Assembly (NCBI RefSeq): GCF_900476375.1
Contig: NZ_UPPP01000094.1
Coordinates: 180,177-244,176, forward strand
Length of the DNA stretch: 64,000 nt
Direction of reading: 5' to 3'
Source of the DNA: Allolucifera butyrica
GTDB taxonomy: Bacteria > Bacillota > Negativicutes > Sporomusales > UPPP01
Under the pieces are notes generated by a model. It ran no database searches. It was not told the DNA's origin and saw only the letters and a list, made by a program, of their open reading frames with translations. Each line of letters starts with the position of its first letter. Within the stretch, counting starts at the first letter, position 1. Shown here one piece after another: positions 1-7,865 of the stretch. The position numbers and the translations under genes were made by a program.

Positions 1-278
1 TAAACCTTTTACATTGCTACCCGGAACCGGATACGATAAGTAAACTGGCCGGCGGCGGATTTCAGGATACTACCCGGATTGCGTCTTCCAATGCTGACAT
101 GTGGGCCGATATTTGTCTCACCAATGGAGCGGCTATTATTGACGGCCTCGAAAAAATGCAGCTTATCGTAAATCAGGTTATCGAGGATATACGCCAACAA
201 AAACGGCCGGCCCTCCATAACTACTTTTGCCTGGCTAAACAACGGCGGGATGAATTGCTAAAGAAAGCTCAATTATAA
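1..278 (+). CDS. tyrA: Prephenate dehydrogenase, C-terminal part (5' end outside window)
   Basis: The window opens inside this gene; codons run from base 3 and end with TAA at 276-278, leaving 91 residues. The fragment contains LAGGGFQDTTRIASS followed by WADICLTN, the conserved C-terminal helical region of prephenate dehydrogenases, which convert prephenate to 4-hydroxyphenylpyruvate in tyrosine synthesis. The chain ends in KKAQL, so no C-terminal ACT domain is attached. It converges on the SGNH hydrolase gene, whose stop lies 5 bp away. Family assignment rests on the motif; the N-terminal NAD-binding domain is not visible. Confidence 0.85.
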   Translation, partial: NLLHCYPEPDTISKLAGGGFQDTTRIASSNADMWADICLTNGAAIIDGLEKMQLIVNQVIEDIRQQKRPALHNYFCLAKQRRDELLKKAQL

Positions 279-283
279 TGGGG

Positions 284-1906
284 TTATTGAGTAACCCGGG
301 TCCAATTGGCATTAATAATTTGGGCCATCAATTTTTTCCCTTCTATATCCAGATGAAGACCATCAATGGCATAGCGGTCCGGCAGTTCACGGGCGGCATC
401 ACAAAAATAAGGGTCGAGGTCAATGTAGTATCGCTGTCTGCGGATAAATGCATTGACGGTGTCAAATTCTTCCCGCCAGTCCGGCGCTGTTTCTTCATTG
501 AATGCTTTCGCAATTGCAGCGGGATTAATGGGCGGCAGAGTCAGAAAAATTGGCCGTATGCCATGCTGGAACGCTTTGTCACGAATTAATGTCAGTTCGT
601 CGATGACTTCCCCGGCCGGAACGCCGCCCCGCAGGCTGTTGGTCCCGCCTAAAATCAAGAGGAATCTTGGCTTGAAAGGCAGTACGTCCCGGTCAAACCG
701 TTTAGCCATATCTTCGGCGGTATCGCCGCTGCGGCCCAGATTTACCGCCGGAAAGGCCAAATACGTCTGATAGTCGTATTCCCAGTTGGCCGGTGAATAC
801 GATATGGCGCCGCCGCCATGGGTAATGCTGTCACCCAGCGTGGCAGCATAATTTCCTTTATTAAGATCGACGACAAACCGGCCGGCGTCGGAAAAAATGC
901 CGACAGCATTCCCCTGCGCATCAAAGCCTCTAACCCGCCAGTAGTAGATACCGGATGTAAGACGGGGTTCTTCATCATAACAATCAAAGCCGGTGACATT
1001 TTCTTTACTCCAGATGCGATGCCGGGACGGTTCGGTTCCGTTTGGATTCTCCGGCGGCTGATCCATAACTTCCACTTCATAAGAGACGGCCCCCGTAACG
1101 GGAATCCAGGAATAAACCGGATACAGGGGGGTTGCTGTGCCATGTTGATTGAATACGGTAGTAATAACCGGTTTAAGAGTCTGGGGAAGCGTATGGTCGA
1201 TATAAACAGGGGAGGCATCCGAATAGACGCCGATGGGATTGCCGTCATAATCAAGGGCGCGTACCCGCCAATAGACCTTATTGCCGGCGTACCAGGACAG
1301 GTCGGCATTATAACCGTTAGTGAAAACTTCCCGCGAGGAAGCGATCTGATAACGGGACGGATTGATATCATTCGGGTTTTCCGGCAGGGAACTTAAAAAT
1401 TCAATTTCATAGTAAACCGCGCCGGGAACGGAGGTCCAAGTTAACACCGGCTTGTCCGGAACCGGTTTGCCGTGAATAAAGACGGAAGTTGGCAAGGGTT
1501 TTATGGGAGAAAGTTCTTCACCGGAGCTGCCGCCGGCGATTTCTGATAACTTAATGGGGTCGGAATACAGCCCCAGCGGCCGTAGGAAAAGACCTTGCGC
1601 CGACACCCGCCAGTATGTATGAAAGGGAAAATTTCGGTTGATAACAAGCTGATTCTGCCAAGTATGATAACTGGTAATTCTTTGCTGCGCCGGAACTGGC
1701 GAATGGTCGCTTGCCGGCGGACTGCGGAGGACTTCCACCTCATAATAAGCCGGATAGGGCAGTTTTGACCAATGTAGTATATATTCATTGGCAAAGACCG
1801 TTGCCGTCAAATCCGGTTTAAATTGTTCCAATCCGGCAATATTCGTATTTTCTACAGCCCAAAGAACCATGGTTAGCATAAAAACAGCCAAAATCGAACG
1901 TTTCAA
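284..1906 (-). CDS. Secreted SGNH/GDSL-family hydrolase with three repeated beta-sandwich-like modules
   Basis: A 540-aa protein with a hydrophobic N-terminal signal (KRSILAVFMLTMVLWAV), so probably exported. About residues 35-340 hold three repeats with the same landmarks (YEVEV..., YWRVRA/G, G-x-YSD), resembling fibronectin III-like modules. The last 190 residues form an SGNH esterase/lipase domain: GDSI near 358 (block I serine), a glycine in GRSGDT (block II), GGTNS near 420 (block III) and DGLHLD near 515 (block V Asp/His). The start is TTG at 1904-1906, preceded by an AGGTG-type ribosome site. It is transcribed away from the MFS gene. Likely acts on cell-surface polysaccharide or acyl esters; substrate unknown. 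Confidence 0.8.
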   Translation of the reverse strand: MKRSILAVFMLTMVLWAVENTNIAGLEQFKPDLTATVFANEYILHWSKLPYPAYYEVEVLRSPPASDHSPVPAQQRITSYHTWQNQLVINRNFPFHTYWRVSAQGLFLRPLGLYSDPIKLSEIAGGSSGEELSPIKPLPTSVFIHGKPVPDKPVLTWTSVPGAVYYEIEFLSSLPENPNDINPSRYQIASSREVFTNGYNADLSWYAGNKVYWRVRALDYDGNPIGVYSDASPVYIDHTLPQTLKPVITTVFNQHGTATPLYPVYSWIPVTGAVSYEVEVMDQPPENPNGTEPSRHRIWSKENVTGFDCYDEEPRLTSGIYYWRVRGFDAQGNAVGIFSDAGRFVVDLNKGNYAATLGDSITHGGGAISYSPANWEYDYQTYLAFPAVNLGRSGDTAEDMAKRFDRDVLPFKPRFLLILGGTNSLRGGVPAGEVIDELTLIRDKAFQHGIRPIFLTLPPINPAAIAKAFNEETAPDWREEFDTVNAFIRRQRYYIDLDPYFCDAARELPDRYAIDGLHLDIEGKKLMAQIINANWTRVTQ

Positions 1907-2011
1907 TGATATGCACCTGCTTATATCCAGTGGTATTATAAAAGAAATTGGCGATTCAACGCCAAAATTCCTCTATTGTTTTTCAAGGGGTCTTTTCAGG
2001 GAGATGACGAT

Positions 2012-3217
2012 TTGAACGGCGGCAGTATTTATAGCAGACAATTTATTAGTTTGTTACTGGCAAATTTATTTTTCTGGCTGAGCGTAAATGTTTTTTTACC
2101 CGTTTTACCGCTCTATTATCACCATCTGGGTATGGACGATAATGAGGTTGGTCTGGCCGTAGGCGCCTATTCTGTAGGAGCCATCGCCTGCCGGGTATTT
2201 GCCGGCAAAGCTACGGACCGGTATGGCAGTACTCCCGTAATTTCCATCGGCATTATTATTTCAACGATTGGCATCGCAGCCTATTATGTCAGCGGTTCGT
2301 TTATAACCGCGACGTTATCGCGGCTGGTTCATGGCGCGGGAATAACCGGTTTTGCCGCCGCCTCGATGACGATGGCTTCCCTGATGTATGAGAAAGAGTA
2401 TGCGACGGAAGTATTGTCTGTCTTAACCCTGTCGACGATGATCGGGGTAGGCATTGCGGCCAGCAGCGCTTACGGACTGTATGAGTATGGCGGTATCGGG
2501 GCGGTTATTCTCGTTGGTGCGGTGGCGACGTTGTTGTCGTTGTTACTATTCCCGAAAAAGCCGCATTTAAAAATTAAAGCGGTAAAAAGCCAGTCGTTAC
2601 CGTTGAAAAAGGTAATAACTCATCCGGGCGTATATGTGCCGACATTCAGTTTAGCGGCTGTAAACCTTTGCTTCGGTAGTGTAATGACCTTTTTTCCCTT
2701 GCTAATGCTGTCTCAAGGTATGAATCAGTTTAGTTTATTTTACATTGCTTATTCGATTGCCGTTATTTTCTCCCGTATGTGGGTCGGAAAACTTTGCTGC
2801 TGGCTGACACCGGAGCGATTAGCTATGTATATTATGATTTTGTTTGGCGGCACAATGGTCCTTACCGGCCAAATTTCCGGCCGGTGGATTGGCGTTTTGT
2901 GCGGTGCGGGGGTTGGCATCGGTTATGGACTGGCTTATCCCACGTTAGCGACTATTATAACGACTTGTACGCAACCGGCTAACCGCGGTACGGCCTTTGG
3001 TTTTTTCGCCATGGCTGTAGATAGCGGACTGGCAGTGGGAGCCATCGGTATGGGGTTTGTAGCCGGTACCTGGGGTTATCCGGCTGTTTTCACAGCAGCC
3101 GGAATGTATACTCTGGTTTATACGATACTGTACCGCTTTTGGTTGAAACCGAAAATGGACGGTTGCCTCGCTGCCCACCCAACCGGAAAAGCAATAACAG
3201 ATGGTTTGTCAGGATGA
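2012..3217 (+). CDS. MFS transporter
   Basis: A 401-aa membrane protein with about 12 hydrophobic segments. It carries a major facilitator motif A (AGKATDRYGS) between the second and third segments, typical of proton-coupled export of small molecules. I place the start at TTG 2012, 8 bp after GGGAG at 1999-2003; an upstream in-frame TTG at 1976 lacks a good ribosome site. It is divergent from the SGNH gene and ends at a strong hairpin. The substrate cannot be told from sequence. Confidence 0.82.
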   Translation: MNGGSIYSRQFISLLLANLFFWLSVNVFLPVLPLYYHHLGMDDNEVGLAVGAYSVGAIACRVFAGKATDRYGSTPVISIGIIISTIGIAAYYVSGSFITATLSRLVHGAGITGFAAASMTMASLMYEKEYATEVLSVLTLSTMIGVGIAASSAYGLYEYGGIGAVILVGAVATLLSLLLFPKKPHLKIKAVKSQSLPLKKVITHPGVYVPTFSLAAVNLCFGSVMTFFPLLMLSQGMNQFSLFYIAYSIAVIFSRMWVGKLCCWLTPERLAMYIMILFGGTMVLTGQISGRWIGVLCGAGVGIGYGLAYPTLATIITTCTQPANRGTAFGFFAMAVDSGLAVGAIGMGFVAGTWGYPAVFTAAGMYTLVYTILYRFWLKPKMDGCLAAHPTGKAITDGLSG

Positions 3218-3219
3218 AA

Positions 3220-3258
3220 GAAACCGGTTAGTTGAAATTTAGCCAACTGACCGGTTTC
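3220..3258 (+). terminator. Rho-independent terminator after the MFS gene
   Basis: A stem of GAAACCGGT plus a TAGTTG/CAACT extension, with an AAATTTAGC loop, followed by a T/A-rich run. Confidence 0.8.
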
Positions 3259-3392
3259 TATTATTATACTAAGTCCAGGATACGAAATGTGGGAAACAAT
3301 GGGGCGTTGAGCAGGATTTTTGCCGCCGAGGCAGAATCAATTTCAGCGACCATGTTATTCCTGAGGGGAAAATGAAGGGAGCAAAAGAATAA

Positions 3393-4820
3393 GTGAACGG
3401 TTATTTAGCAGTGATTTTACTTTACGCAGTGGTTCTTATTGCAGCCGGCCTGATGATTGGAAGATATGTAAAGGGAGCTTCTGACTTTTTTGTTGCAGGC
3501 AGAAAGCTCGGCACGGCATTACTGTTTGCAACGCTGATTGCGCCGAATATTGGCGCCGGGTCGACGGTGGGCGTCGCCGGACTGGGATATAAATTCGGTC
3601 TTTCCGCCTGGTGGTGGATCGCTTCTTCTGCGCTGGGTTCTCTGATTCTGGCCTTTGTGGTTGGGCCGGCGATATGGCGGGAAGCGAAAAAACGGAATTT
3701 GTATACACTGGGAGATTATTTGGAGCACCGTTATAACCGGAGTTTCCGGGGGCTAATTTCGTTTATGATGGCGGTGGGAACGCTGTCTATTTTTGCGGGA
3801 CAACTCATGGGCATTGCCTGGATATTGACGGCAGTCGCCGGTACGACAAAAGAGGTTGGTATTTTAATTGGCGCCATTGTCGCGGTATTGTATTTTGCCG
3901 CCGGAGGGCTGCTATCGGCGGCTTATGTAAATATCATTCAAATTGTTGTGAAATTCTTCGGTTTTCTTATCGCCATACCGCTTGTATTAGCCTATGTGGG
4001 CGGTTGGGGAGGGCTGCAGGCAGCGGTTGCTAAAAACCTGTCCGACGCAGTTCTGACCGGGCAATATTTTCACTTTGACGGCATGGGAGTCAGTATGATC
4101 CTGGGATATTTCCTGATGCTGACGCCTTCTTTCTTTATTTCGCCGGGATTAATCGGCAAGATATACGGAGCGGAAAATGAACGGACCGTGAGGATAGCAA
4201 CGGCCCTGAATGCGGGAGTACAACTATTATTTGCTATCGTACCGGTTATACTGGGTATGGCTGCTTTTGCGGTTTTTCCTCATCTGGCGGACAGGGAACT
4301 GGCCTTGCCAACGGTTATGAAGGATTTTATGCCGTTTTGGGCTTCAGCCATTGCTTTGGCTGCTATCTTTTCCGCCGAAGTGAGTGCTGCCGATGCCGTG
4401 CTGTATATGATTACGTCGTCCTTTACCAAGGACCTTTATAAATCGTTTATTAATCCGGACATTTCGGATACACAATTATTGAAAATGAGCCGTATTGTCA
4501 CTGTGATTGCCGGACTGGCCGGTGTTGCGCTGGCGGTTTTACTGCCAAATATTATTACAGCCCTTTCCATTTTTTATTCGCTGATGTCGGTGTCGCTGAC
4601 GGCACCGCTGCTGTTTGGTTTATTTTCCCGCCGCCCGTCTATAGCCGCCGCTTTTTTGTGCGCTGTCACTGGTGTATTAGTAACGGTAGGACTGCAATTT
4701 GGCAATCATGGCAAGGGAATTTGGATTTTAAATGCCCAATCCACCGGTATTTTATGGACGTTAGGACTCATGGTATTTATGATGTATGTGTATCCGGCTA
4801 CAAACTTCCGGAATAAATAG
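3393..4820 (+). CDS. Sodium:solute symporter (SSS family)
   Basis: A 475-aa protein, almost entirely hydrophobic with about 13 membrane segments. It has the SSS-type opening (YVKGASDFFVAGRKLG, then ATLIAPNIGAGSTVG) found in sodium-coupled carriers of organic acids, amino acids, pantothenate or sugars. The GTG start at 3393 follows GAAGGGAG after a somewhat long spacer. It stands alone: a terminator precedes it and trmL has its own strong ribosome site 68 bp downstream. Substrate not determinable. Confidence 0.85.
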   Translation: MNGYLAVILLYAVVLIAAGLMIGRYVKGASDFFVAGRKLGTALLFATLIAPNIGAGSTVGVAGLGYKFGLSAWWWIASSALGSLILAFVVGPAIWREAKKRNLYTLGDYLEHRYNRSFRGLISFMMAVGTLSIFAGQLMGIAWILTAVAGTTKEVGILIGAIVAVLYFAAGGLLSAAYVNIIQIVVKFFGFLIAIPLVLAYVGGWGGLQAAVAKNLSDAVLTGQYFHFDGMGVSMILGYFLMLTPSFFISPGLIGKIYGAENERTVRIATALNAGVQLLFAIVPVILGMAAFAVFPHLADRELALPTVMKDFMPFWASAIALAAIFSAEVSAADAVLYMITSSFTKDLYKSFINPDISDTQLLKMSRIVTVIAGLAGVALAVLLPNIITALSIFYSLMSVSLTAPLLFGLFSRRPSIAAAFLCAVTGVLVTVGLQFGNHGKGIWILNAQSTGILWTLGLMVFMMYVYPATNFRNK

Positions 4821-4888
4821 CTAATTTTTAATCTATCTGCATTTCAGGTTTTCTTCCGGTGAATGCTATAGGATAGGAGGTTTTTACA

Positions 4889-5347
4889 TTGCATATTGTT
4901 CTGGTGGAACCGGAAATTCCGGGTAATACCGGTAATATCGCCCGGTTATGCGCTGCGACCGGCTGTGATTTGCATTTGGTCAAGCCGCTGGGATTTTCCG
5001 TGGAAGATAAATATTTAAAACGGGCCGGACTGGATTACTGGCATTTAGTTAAGGTCCATTTACATGACAGTTTTGCGGAGATTCAACAAAAGTATCCGGC
5101 TTGTTCCTTTTATTTTAATACGACGAAAGCAAGCCGGAGTTATACACAAATGAATTATAGGGAAGATGACTTTCTGGTTTTTGGCAAGGAAACGGCCGGT
5201 TTGCCGGCGGACTTACTGGCAGCCAACCGGGAGCATTGCGTACGTATTCCCATGGAAAATGAGGCCCGTTCCTTAAATTTGTCCAACGCGGTAGCCATTG
5301 TGGTTTATGAGGCCTTACGGCAGCAAAATTTTAAGAATTTGTGGTGA
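4889..5347 (+). CDS. trmL: tRNA (cytidine(34)-2'-O)-methyltransferase TrmL
   Basis: 152 aa, the normal length of this single-domain SPOUT enzyme, which 2'-O-methylates the wobble base of tRNA-Leu isoacceptors using SAM. Visible motifs are EPEIPGNTGNIARLCA at the N-terminus, FGKETAGLP in the middle and the trefoil-knot segment RSLNLSNAVAIVVYEALRQ at the end. The TTG start at 4889 is set by TAGGAGG 8 bp upstream. Its end overlaps the first possible starts of the next gene, suggesting translational coupling. Confidence 0.92.
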   Translation: MHIVLVEPEIPGNTGNIARLCAATGCDLHLVKPLGFSVEDKYLKRAGLDYWHLVKVHLHDSFAEIQQKYPACSFYFNTTKASRSYTQMNYREDDFLVFGKETAGLPADLLAANREHCVRIPMENEARSLNLSNAVAIVVYEALRQQNFKNLW

Positions 5348-5352
5348 TTCGA

Positions 5353-6216
5353 ATGAGTACAGTAGCACTGTTTGGTCCGGCGGGAAATCCGGATGCCTTT
5401 TATAATGCGGGATTTAAAGCGTCGGTTCACATGCCGGCCTGGCTGGCCGGTCAGAAGTTAGGAGCCTATGAGTACCAATGCAGCCGAGGCGTCCACATTG
5501 GTGAGGAGACGGCAAGAATGTTGGGGGAAAAGGCGGCCGAATATGATGTGAAGCTAAGTATTCATGCGCCCTATTATATCAGTTTGGCTACGGAGGATGA
5601 GTTAATAGCGGCGAACACAACCAATCATTTTCTCAAATCGCTGGAAGCCGCCCGCTGGATGGGGGCTGACCGCATTGTTTTTCATATTGGCGGACCGGGC
5701 AAGCTGGAACGTGCCAATGCGATGCAACGGGTCAGAGAACGGTTTGCCCGTATTCTGGAGGAAGCCGAGCGGCGGAGCTTGACGGGAGTTTATCTGGCAC
5801 CGGAAACAATGGGAAAGCAAAACCAACTGGGAACGCTGCCGGAGGTACTCTCTTTGTGCTCATTATCCTCCCGGGTGATTCCCGCACTGGATTTTGGACA
5901 TTTACATGCTGTTTCCGGTGGCCGGTATACCACATTTGAGGAATATGAAACCGTGTTTAATCAGGTTGAGGAACAATTGGGGACTGCCGTTGCCGCTAAT
6001 GTTCACATTCATTTTAGTAAGATCGAATTTACCAAAGCCGGCGAGAAGAGACATTGGACATTTAAAGATCCTTTTGGGCCACCCCATGAAGCGTTGCTGC
6101 AACTGATTGCGGCGAAGCATTATACACCCCGGGTCATTTGTGAATCAGCCGGTACCCAGGCCGAAGACGCTGCGGTTATGCAGACATATTACCTCTCGCG
6201 CCTGGAAGAAAGATAA
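5353..6216 (+). CDS. Endonuclease IV-like TIM-barrel protein (AP endonuclease family)
   Basis: A 287-aa xylose isomerase-like TIM barrel of the endonuclease IV superfamily. Metal-ligand motifs appear in order: HAPYY, FHIGG, PETMG, LDFGHLH, VHIHFS and CESAG. The segment that in classical Nfo reads Asp-Arg-His is here EKRHWTF, so the usual aspartate ligand is not in its place, although FKDPFGPP follows closely. This matches a subfamily of Gram-positive and archaeal Nfo-like proteins whose activity is less certain. The start is taken as ATG 5353; in-frame GTGs at 5341 and 5344 overlap the trmL stop. Likely DNA base-excision repair. Confidence 0.75.
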   Translation: MSTVALFGPAGNPDAFYNAGFKASVHMPAWLAGQKLGAYEYQCSRGVHIGEETARMLGEKAAEYDVKLSIHAPYYISLATEDELIAANTTNHFLKSLEAARWMGADRIVFHIGGPGKLERANAMQRVRERFARILEEAERRSLTGVYLAPETMGKQNQLGTLPEVLSLCSLSSRVIPALDFGHLHAVSGGRYTTFEEYETVFNQVEEQLGTAVAANVHIHFSKIEFTKAGEKRHWTFKDPFGPPHEALLQLIAAKHYTPRVICESAGTQAEDAAVMQTYYLSRLEER

Positions 6217-6324
6217 GTGGTATAAGGAATTTACCAGGCCGGAAGGAACTTTGCGCTGGAAAAGGGAAGTGTATTATTAAAGGAGATTGCCGCATAATAA
6301 TATTTGTATGAAAAGGGGAACAGT

Positions 6325-6429
6325 ATGGAGAGAACTGTAAAGACAGTGACTCTAGGAGTCATGGCTGATTTATACAAAATTACTGGCGAATCAGTCGCCG
6401 AAGGACTGGATTTTTTTGGTGAAAAGTGA
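6325..6429 (+). CDS. Small ORF (34 aa) overlapping the murB start, function unknown
   Basis: ATG 6325 follows AAAAGGGGAA at a good distance and opens a 34-codon frame (beginning MERTVKTVTLG, ending FFGEK). Its TGA at 6427-6429 lies 11 bp inside the murB frame. The peptide could form an amphipathic helix, and I do not recognise it. The overlap suggests either translational coupling to murB or a leader peptide. It could also be chance, as one short frame is weak evidence. Confidence 0.45.
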   Translation: MERTVKTVTLGVMADLYKITGESVAEGLDFFGEK

Positions 6430-7348
6430 TTTGTACGAAAAATTAAAAATTGCATTATTGTCGGTCATTCCACCCGGCCGCATCCGGTTTCAGGAACCTA
6501 TGACGCTGCATACGACCTTCCAAATCGGCGGACCGGCGGATTTTCTCGTTTTTCCCAATTCGATTCATGAGGTTGCCGCCGCCCTGGACCTTGCCAGGCA
6601 ACACGGGATTGCTGTCACCGTATTGGGCAATGGCTCCAATGTGCTGGTTTTGGACCACGGCATACGGGGAATGGTTATCAAATTTGGCAATGAAATGGGT
6701 TATATCCGGCATAATGGTAATGGTACAAAGGTAATTGCCGGAGCCGGTGCCTTATTAAGCGATGTTTCCAGTTATGCCGCCCAGCACCATCTTTCCGGCC
6801 TGGAATTTGCCATTGGAATTCCCGGTAGTATCGGCGGAGCCGTATTTATGAATGCGGGCGCTTATGAAGGGGAAATTAGTCAGGTGGTTGATGCTGTGAC
6901 CGGTGTTTGTCCCGACGGTAGTATAAAGCGATTTACCTATGCGGAAATTGACTTTGGTTACCGGCATAGTATCTTCCAAGATAATGATTGTACGATTTGT
7001 GAAGTGGAATTGGCATTGTGTGATGGCATTCATCAGGATATTCACTGTAAAATGGGGGAATATACAGCAAAACGCCAGACTAAGCAGCCCATTGAAATGC
7101 CAAGTGCCGGCAGCACTTTTAAGCGGCCGCCCGGATATTTTGCCGGAACGCTTATCGAGCAGGCCGGTCTGAAAGGATTGCAAATCGGCGGGGCCCAGGT
7201 ATCTTTGAAACACGCCGGATTTGTAGTAAATGCGGGAGGAGCGACGGCGCAGGACGTGCTGGCTCTGATTAAAGAAATTCAACACCGGGTGAATGATCAA
7301 TTCGGTGTTTTGCTTCAGCCGGAAGTGCGTATTATCGGCGAAGCATAA
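6419..7348 (+). CDS. murB: UDP-N-acetylenolpyruvoylglucosamine reductase MurB
   Basis: A 309-aa cytoplasmic FAD enzyme that reduces UDP-GlcNAc-enolpyruvate to UDP-MurNAc with NADPH in peptidoglycan synthesis. FAD-binding signatures GNGSNVLV and GIPGSIGGAVFMNAGAY are present. The C-terminal MurB domain carries PSAGSTFKRP with the serine that protonates the product, and QPEVRIIG with the catalytic glutamate. GTG 6419 is chosen over the adjacent TTG 6416; the ribosome site (GAAGGA) is about 12 bp upstream and inside the small ORF. A terminator follows directly. Confidence 0.95.
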   Translation: MKSDLYEKLKIALLSVIPPGRIRFQEPMTLHTTFQIGGPADFLVFPNSIHEVAAALDLARQHGIAVTVLGNGSNVLVLDHGIRGMVIKFGNEMGYIRHNGNGTKVIAGAGALLSDVSSYAAQHHLSGLEFAIGIPGSIGGAVFMNAGAYEGEISQVVDAVTGVCPDGSIKRFTYAEIDFGYRHSIFQDNDCTICEVELALCDGIHQDIHCKMGEYTAKRQTKQPIEMPSAGSTFKRPPGYFAGTLIEQAGLKGLQIGGAQVSLKHAGFVVNAGGATAQDVLALIKEIQHRVNDQFGVLLQPEVRIIGEA

Positions 7349-7355
7349 TATAGAG

Positions 7356-7400
7356 AAGAGATGGTCTAAAAGTATTAATGCTTTTAGACCATCTCTTTTT
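7356..7400 (+). terminator. Terminator after murB
   Basis: A perfect 17-bp stem AAGAGATGGTCTAAAAG / CTTTTAGACCATCTCTT with an 8-nt loop and a T run. It may work on both strands. Confidence 0.92.
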
Positions 7401-7430
7401 TTATTCTTACTGGAATGTAAGGGACTTTAA

Positions 7431-7523
7431 GTCGAGTGATAGCCGTTAACGGCAGAAGAATCGCCTTATCAACGCTCCGCTGTTACCACTAAACCCACTT
7501 TTCGCAGTCATCTTTCACTCGAC
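7431..7523. repeat. Degenerate fragment related to the 177-bp palindromic-ended element
   Basis: Bounded by the inverted pair GTCGAGTG (7431-7438) and CACTCGAC (7516-7523). Bases 7494-7522 (CCCACTTTTCGCAGTC then TCACTCGA) match an internal part of the elements at 45378 and 51983. No coding signal is seen in this 470-bp gap between murB and the next gene. Confidence 0.5.
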
Positions 7524-7629
7524 AATAAATCTCCTGAGAAAAGATAAACTTAGTGAATTTAAGCAAAATATAAGGTCATTGTTTACTTTGTGGCTACGGA
7601 TGGGGAGAAATATTGTCGCCATAAGTTCA

Positions 7630-7770
7630 GGGTGCGAAATGTGGGATAACCTCCGCTTATGACAAGACGATCCTTCTGCCTGGATTGCTGCCCAAAATGA
7701 TTTTCCAGATGGTTTCCCCGCGCCCTGAGCCCTGCGGCGTGAGTCGAAAGACCGCGTAGCGGTTTTTCTT
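7630..7770 (+). repeat. Intergenic repeat family 2, copy a
   Basis: Contains the family blocks ACCTCCGCTTATGACAAGAC (from 7650), CCCAAAATGATTTTCCAGAT (from 7691) and CGCGCCCTGAGCCCTGCG. It ends in a hairpin with a T tail (AAAGACCGC / GCGGTTTTT). About 80% identical by eye to copy b at 44187-44320 over the last 80 bases. It lies upstream of the metallo-hydrolase gene. Confidence 0.7.
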
Positions 7771-7865
7771 TTAAGAAGGTAAAACAAAGGGGAGTGTGGA
7801 ATGGTACAATAGTAAGGAAGTTGTCATATGCTAAACCAAACTGTTGCAAAGGAGCGAATTTTGTC

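Noticed and set aside
742..1371. 209-codon minus-strand ORF inside the SGNH gene
   Set aside because: A different frame of the same gene; the product has no family-like features while the main frame has a full SGNH domain.
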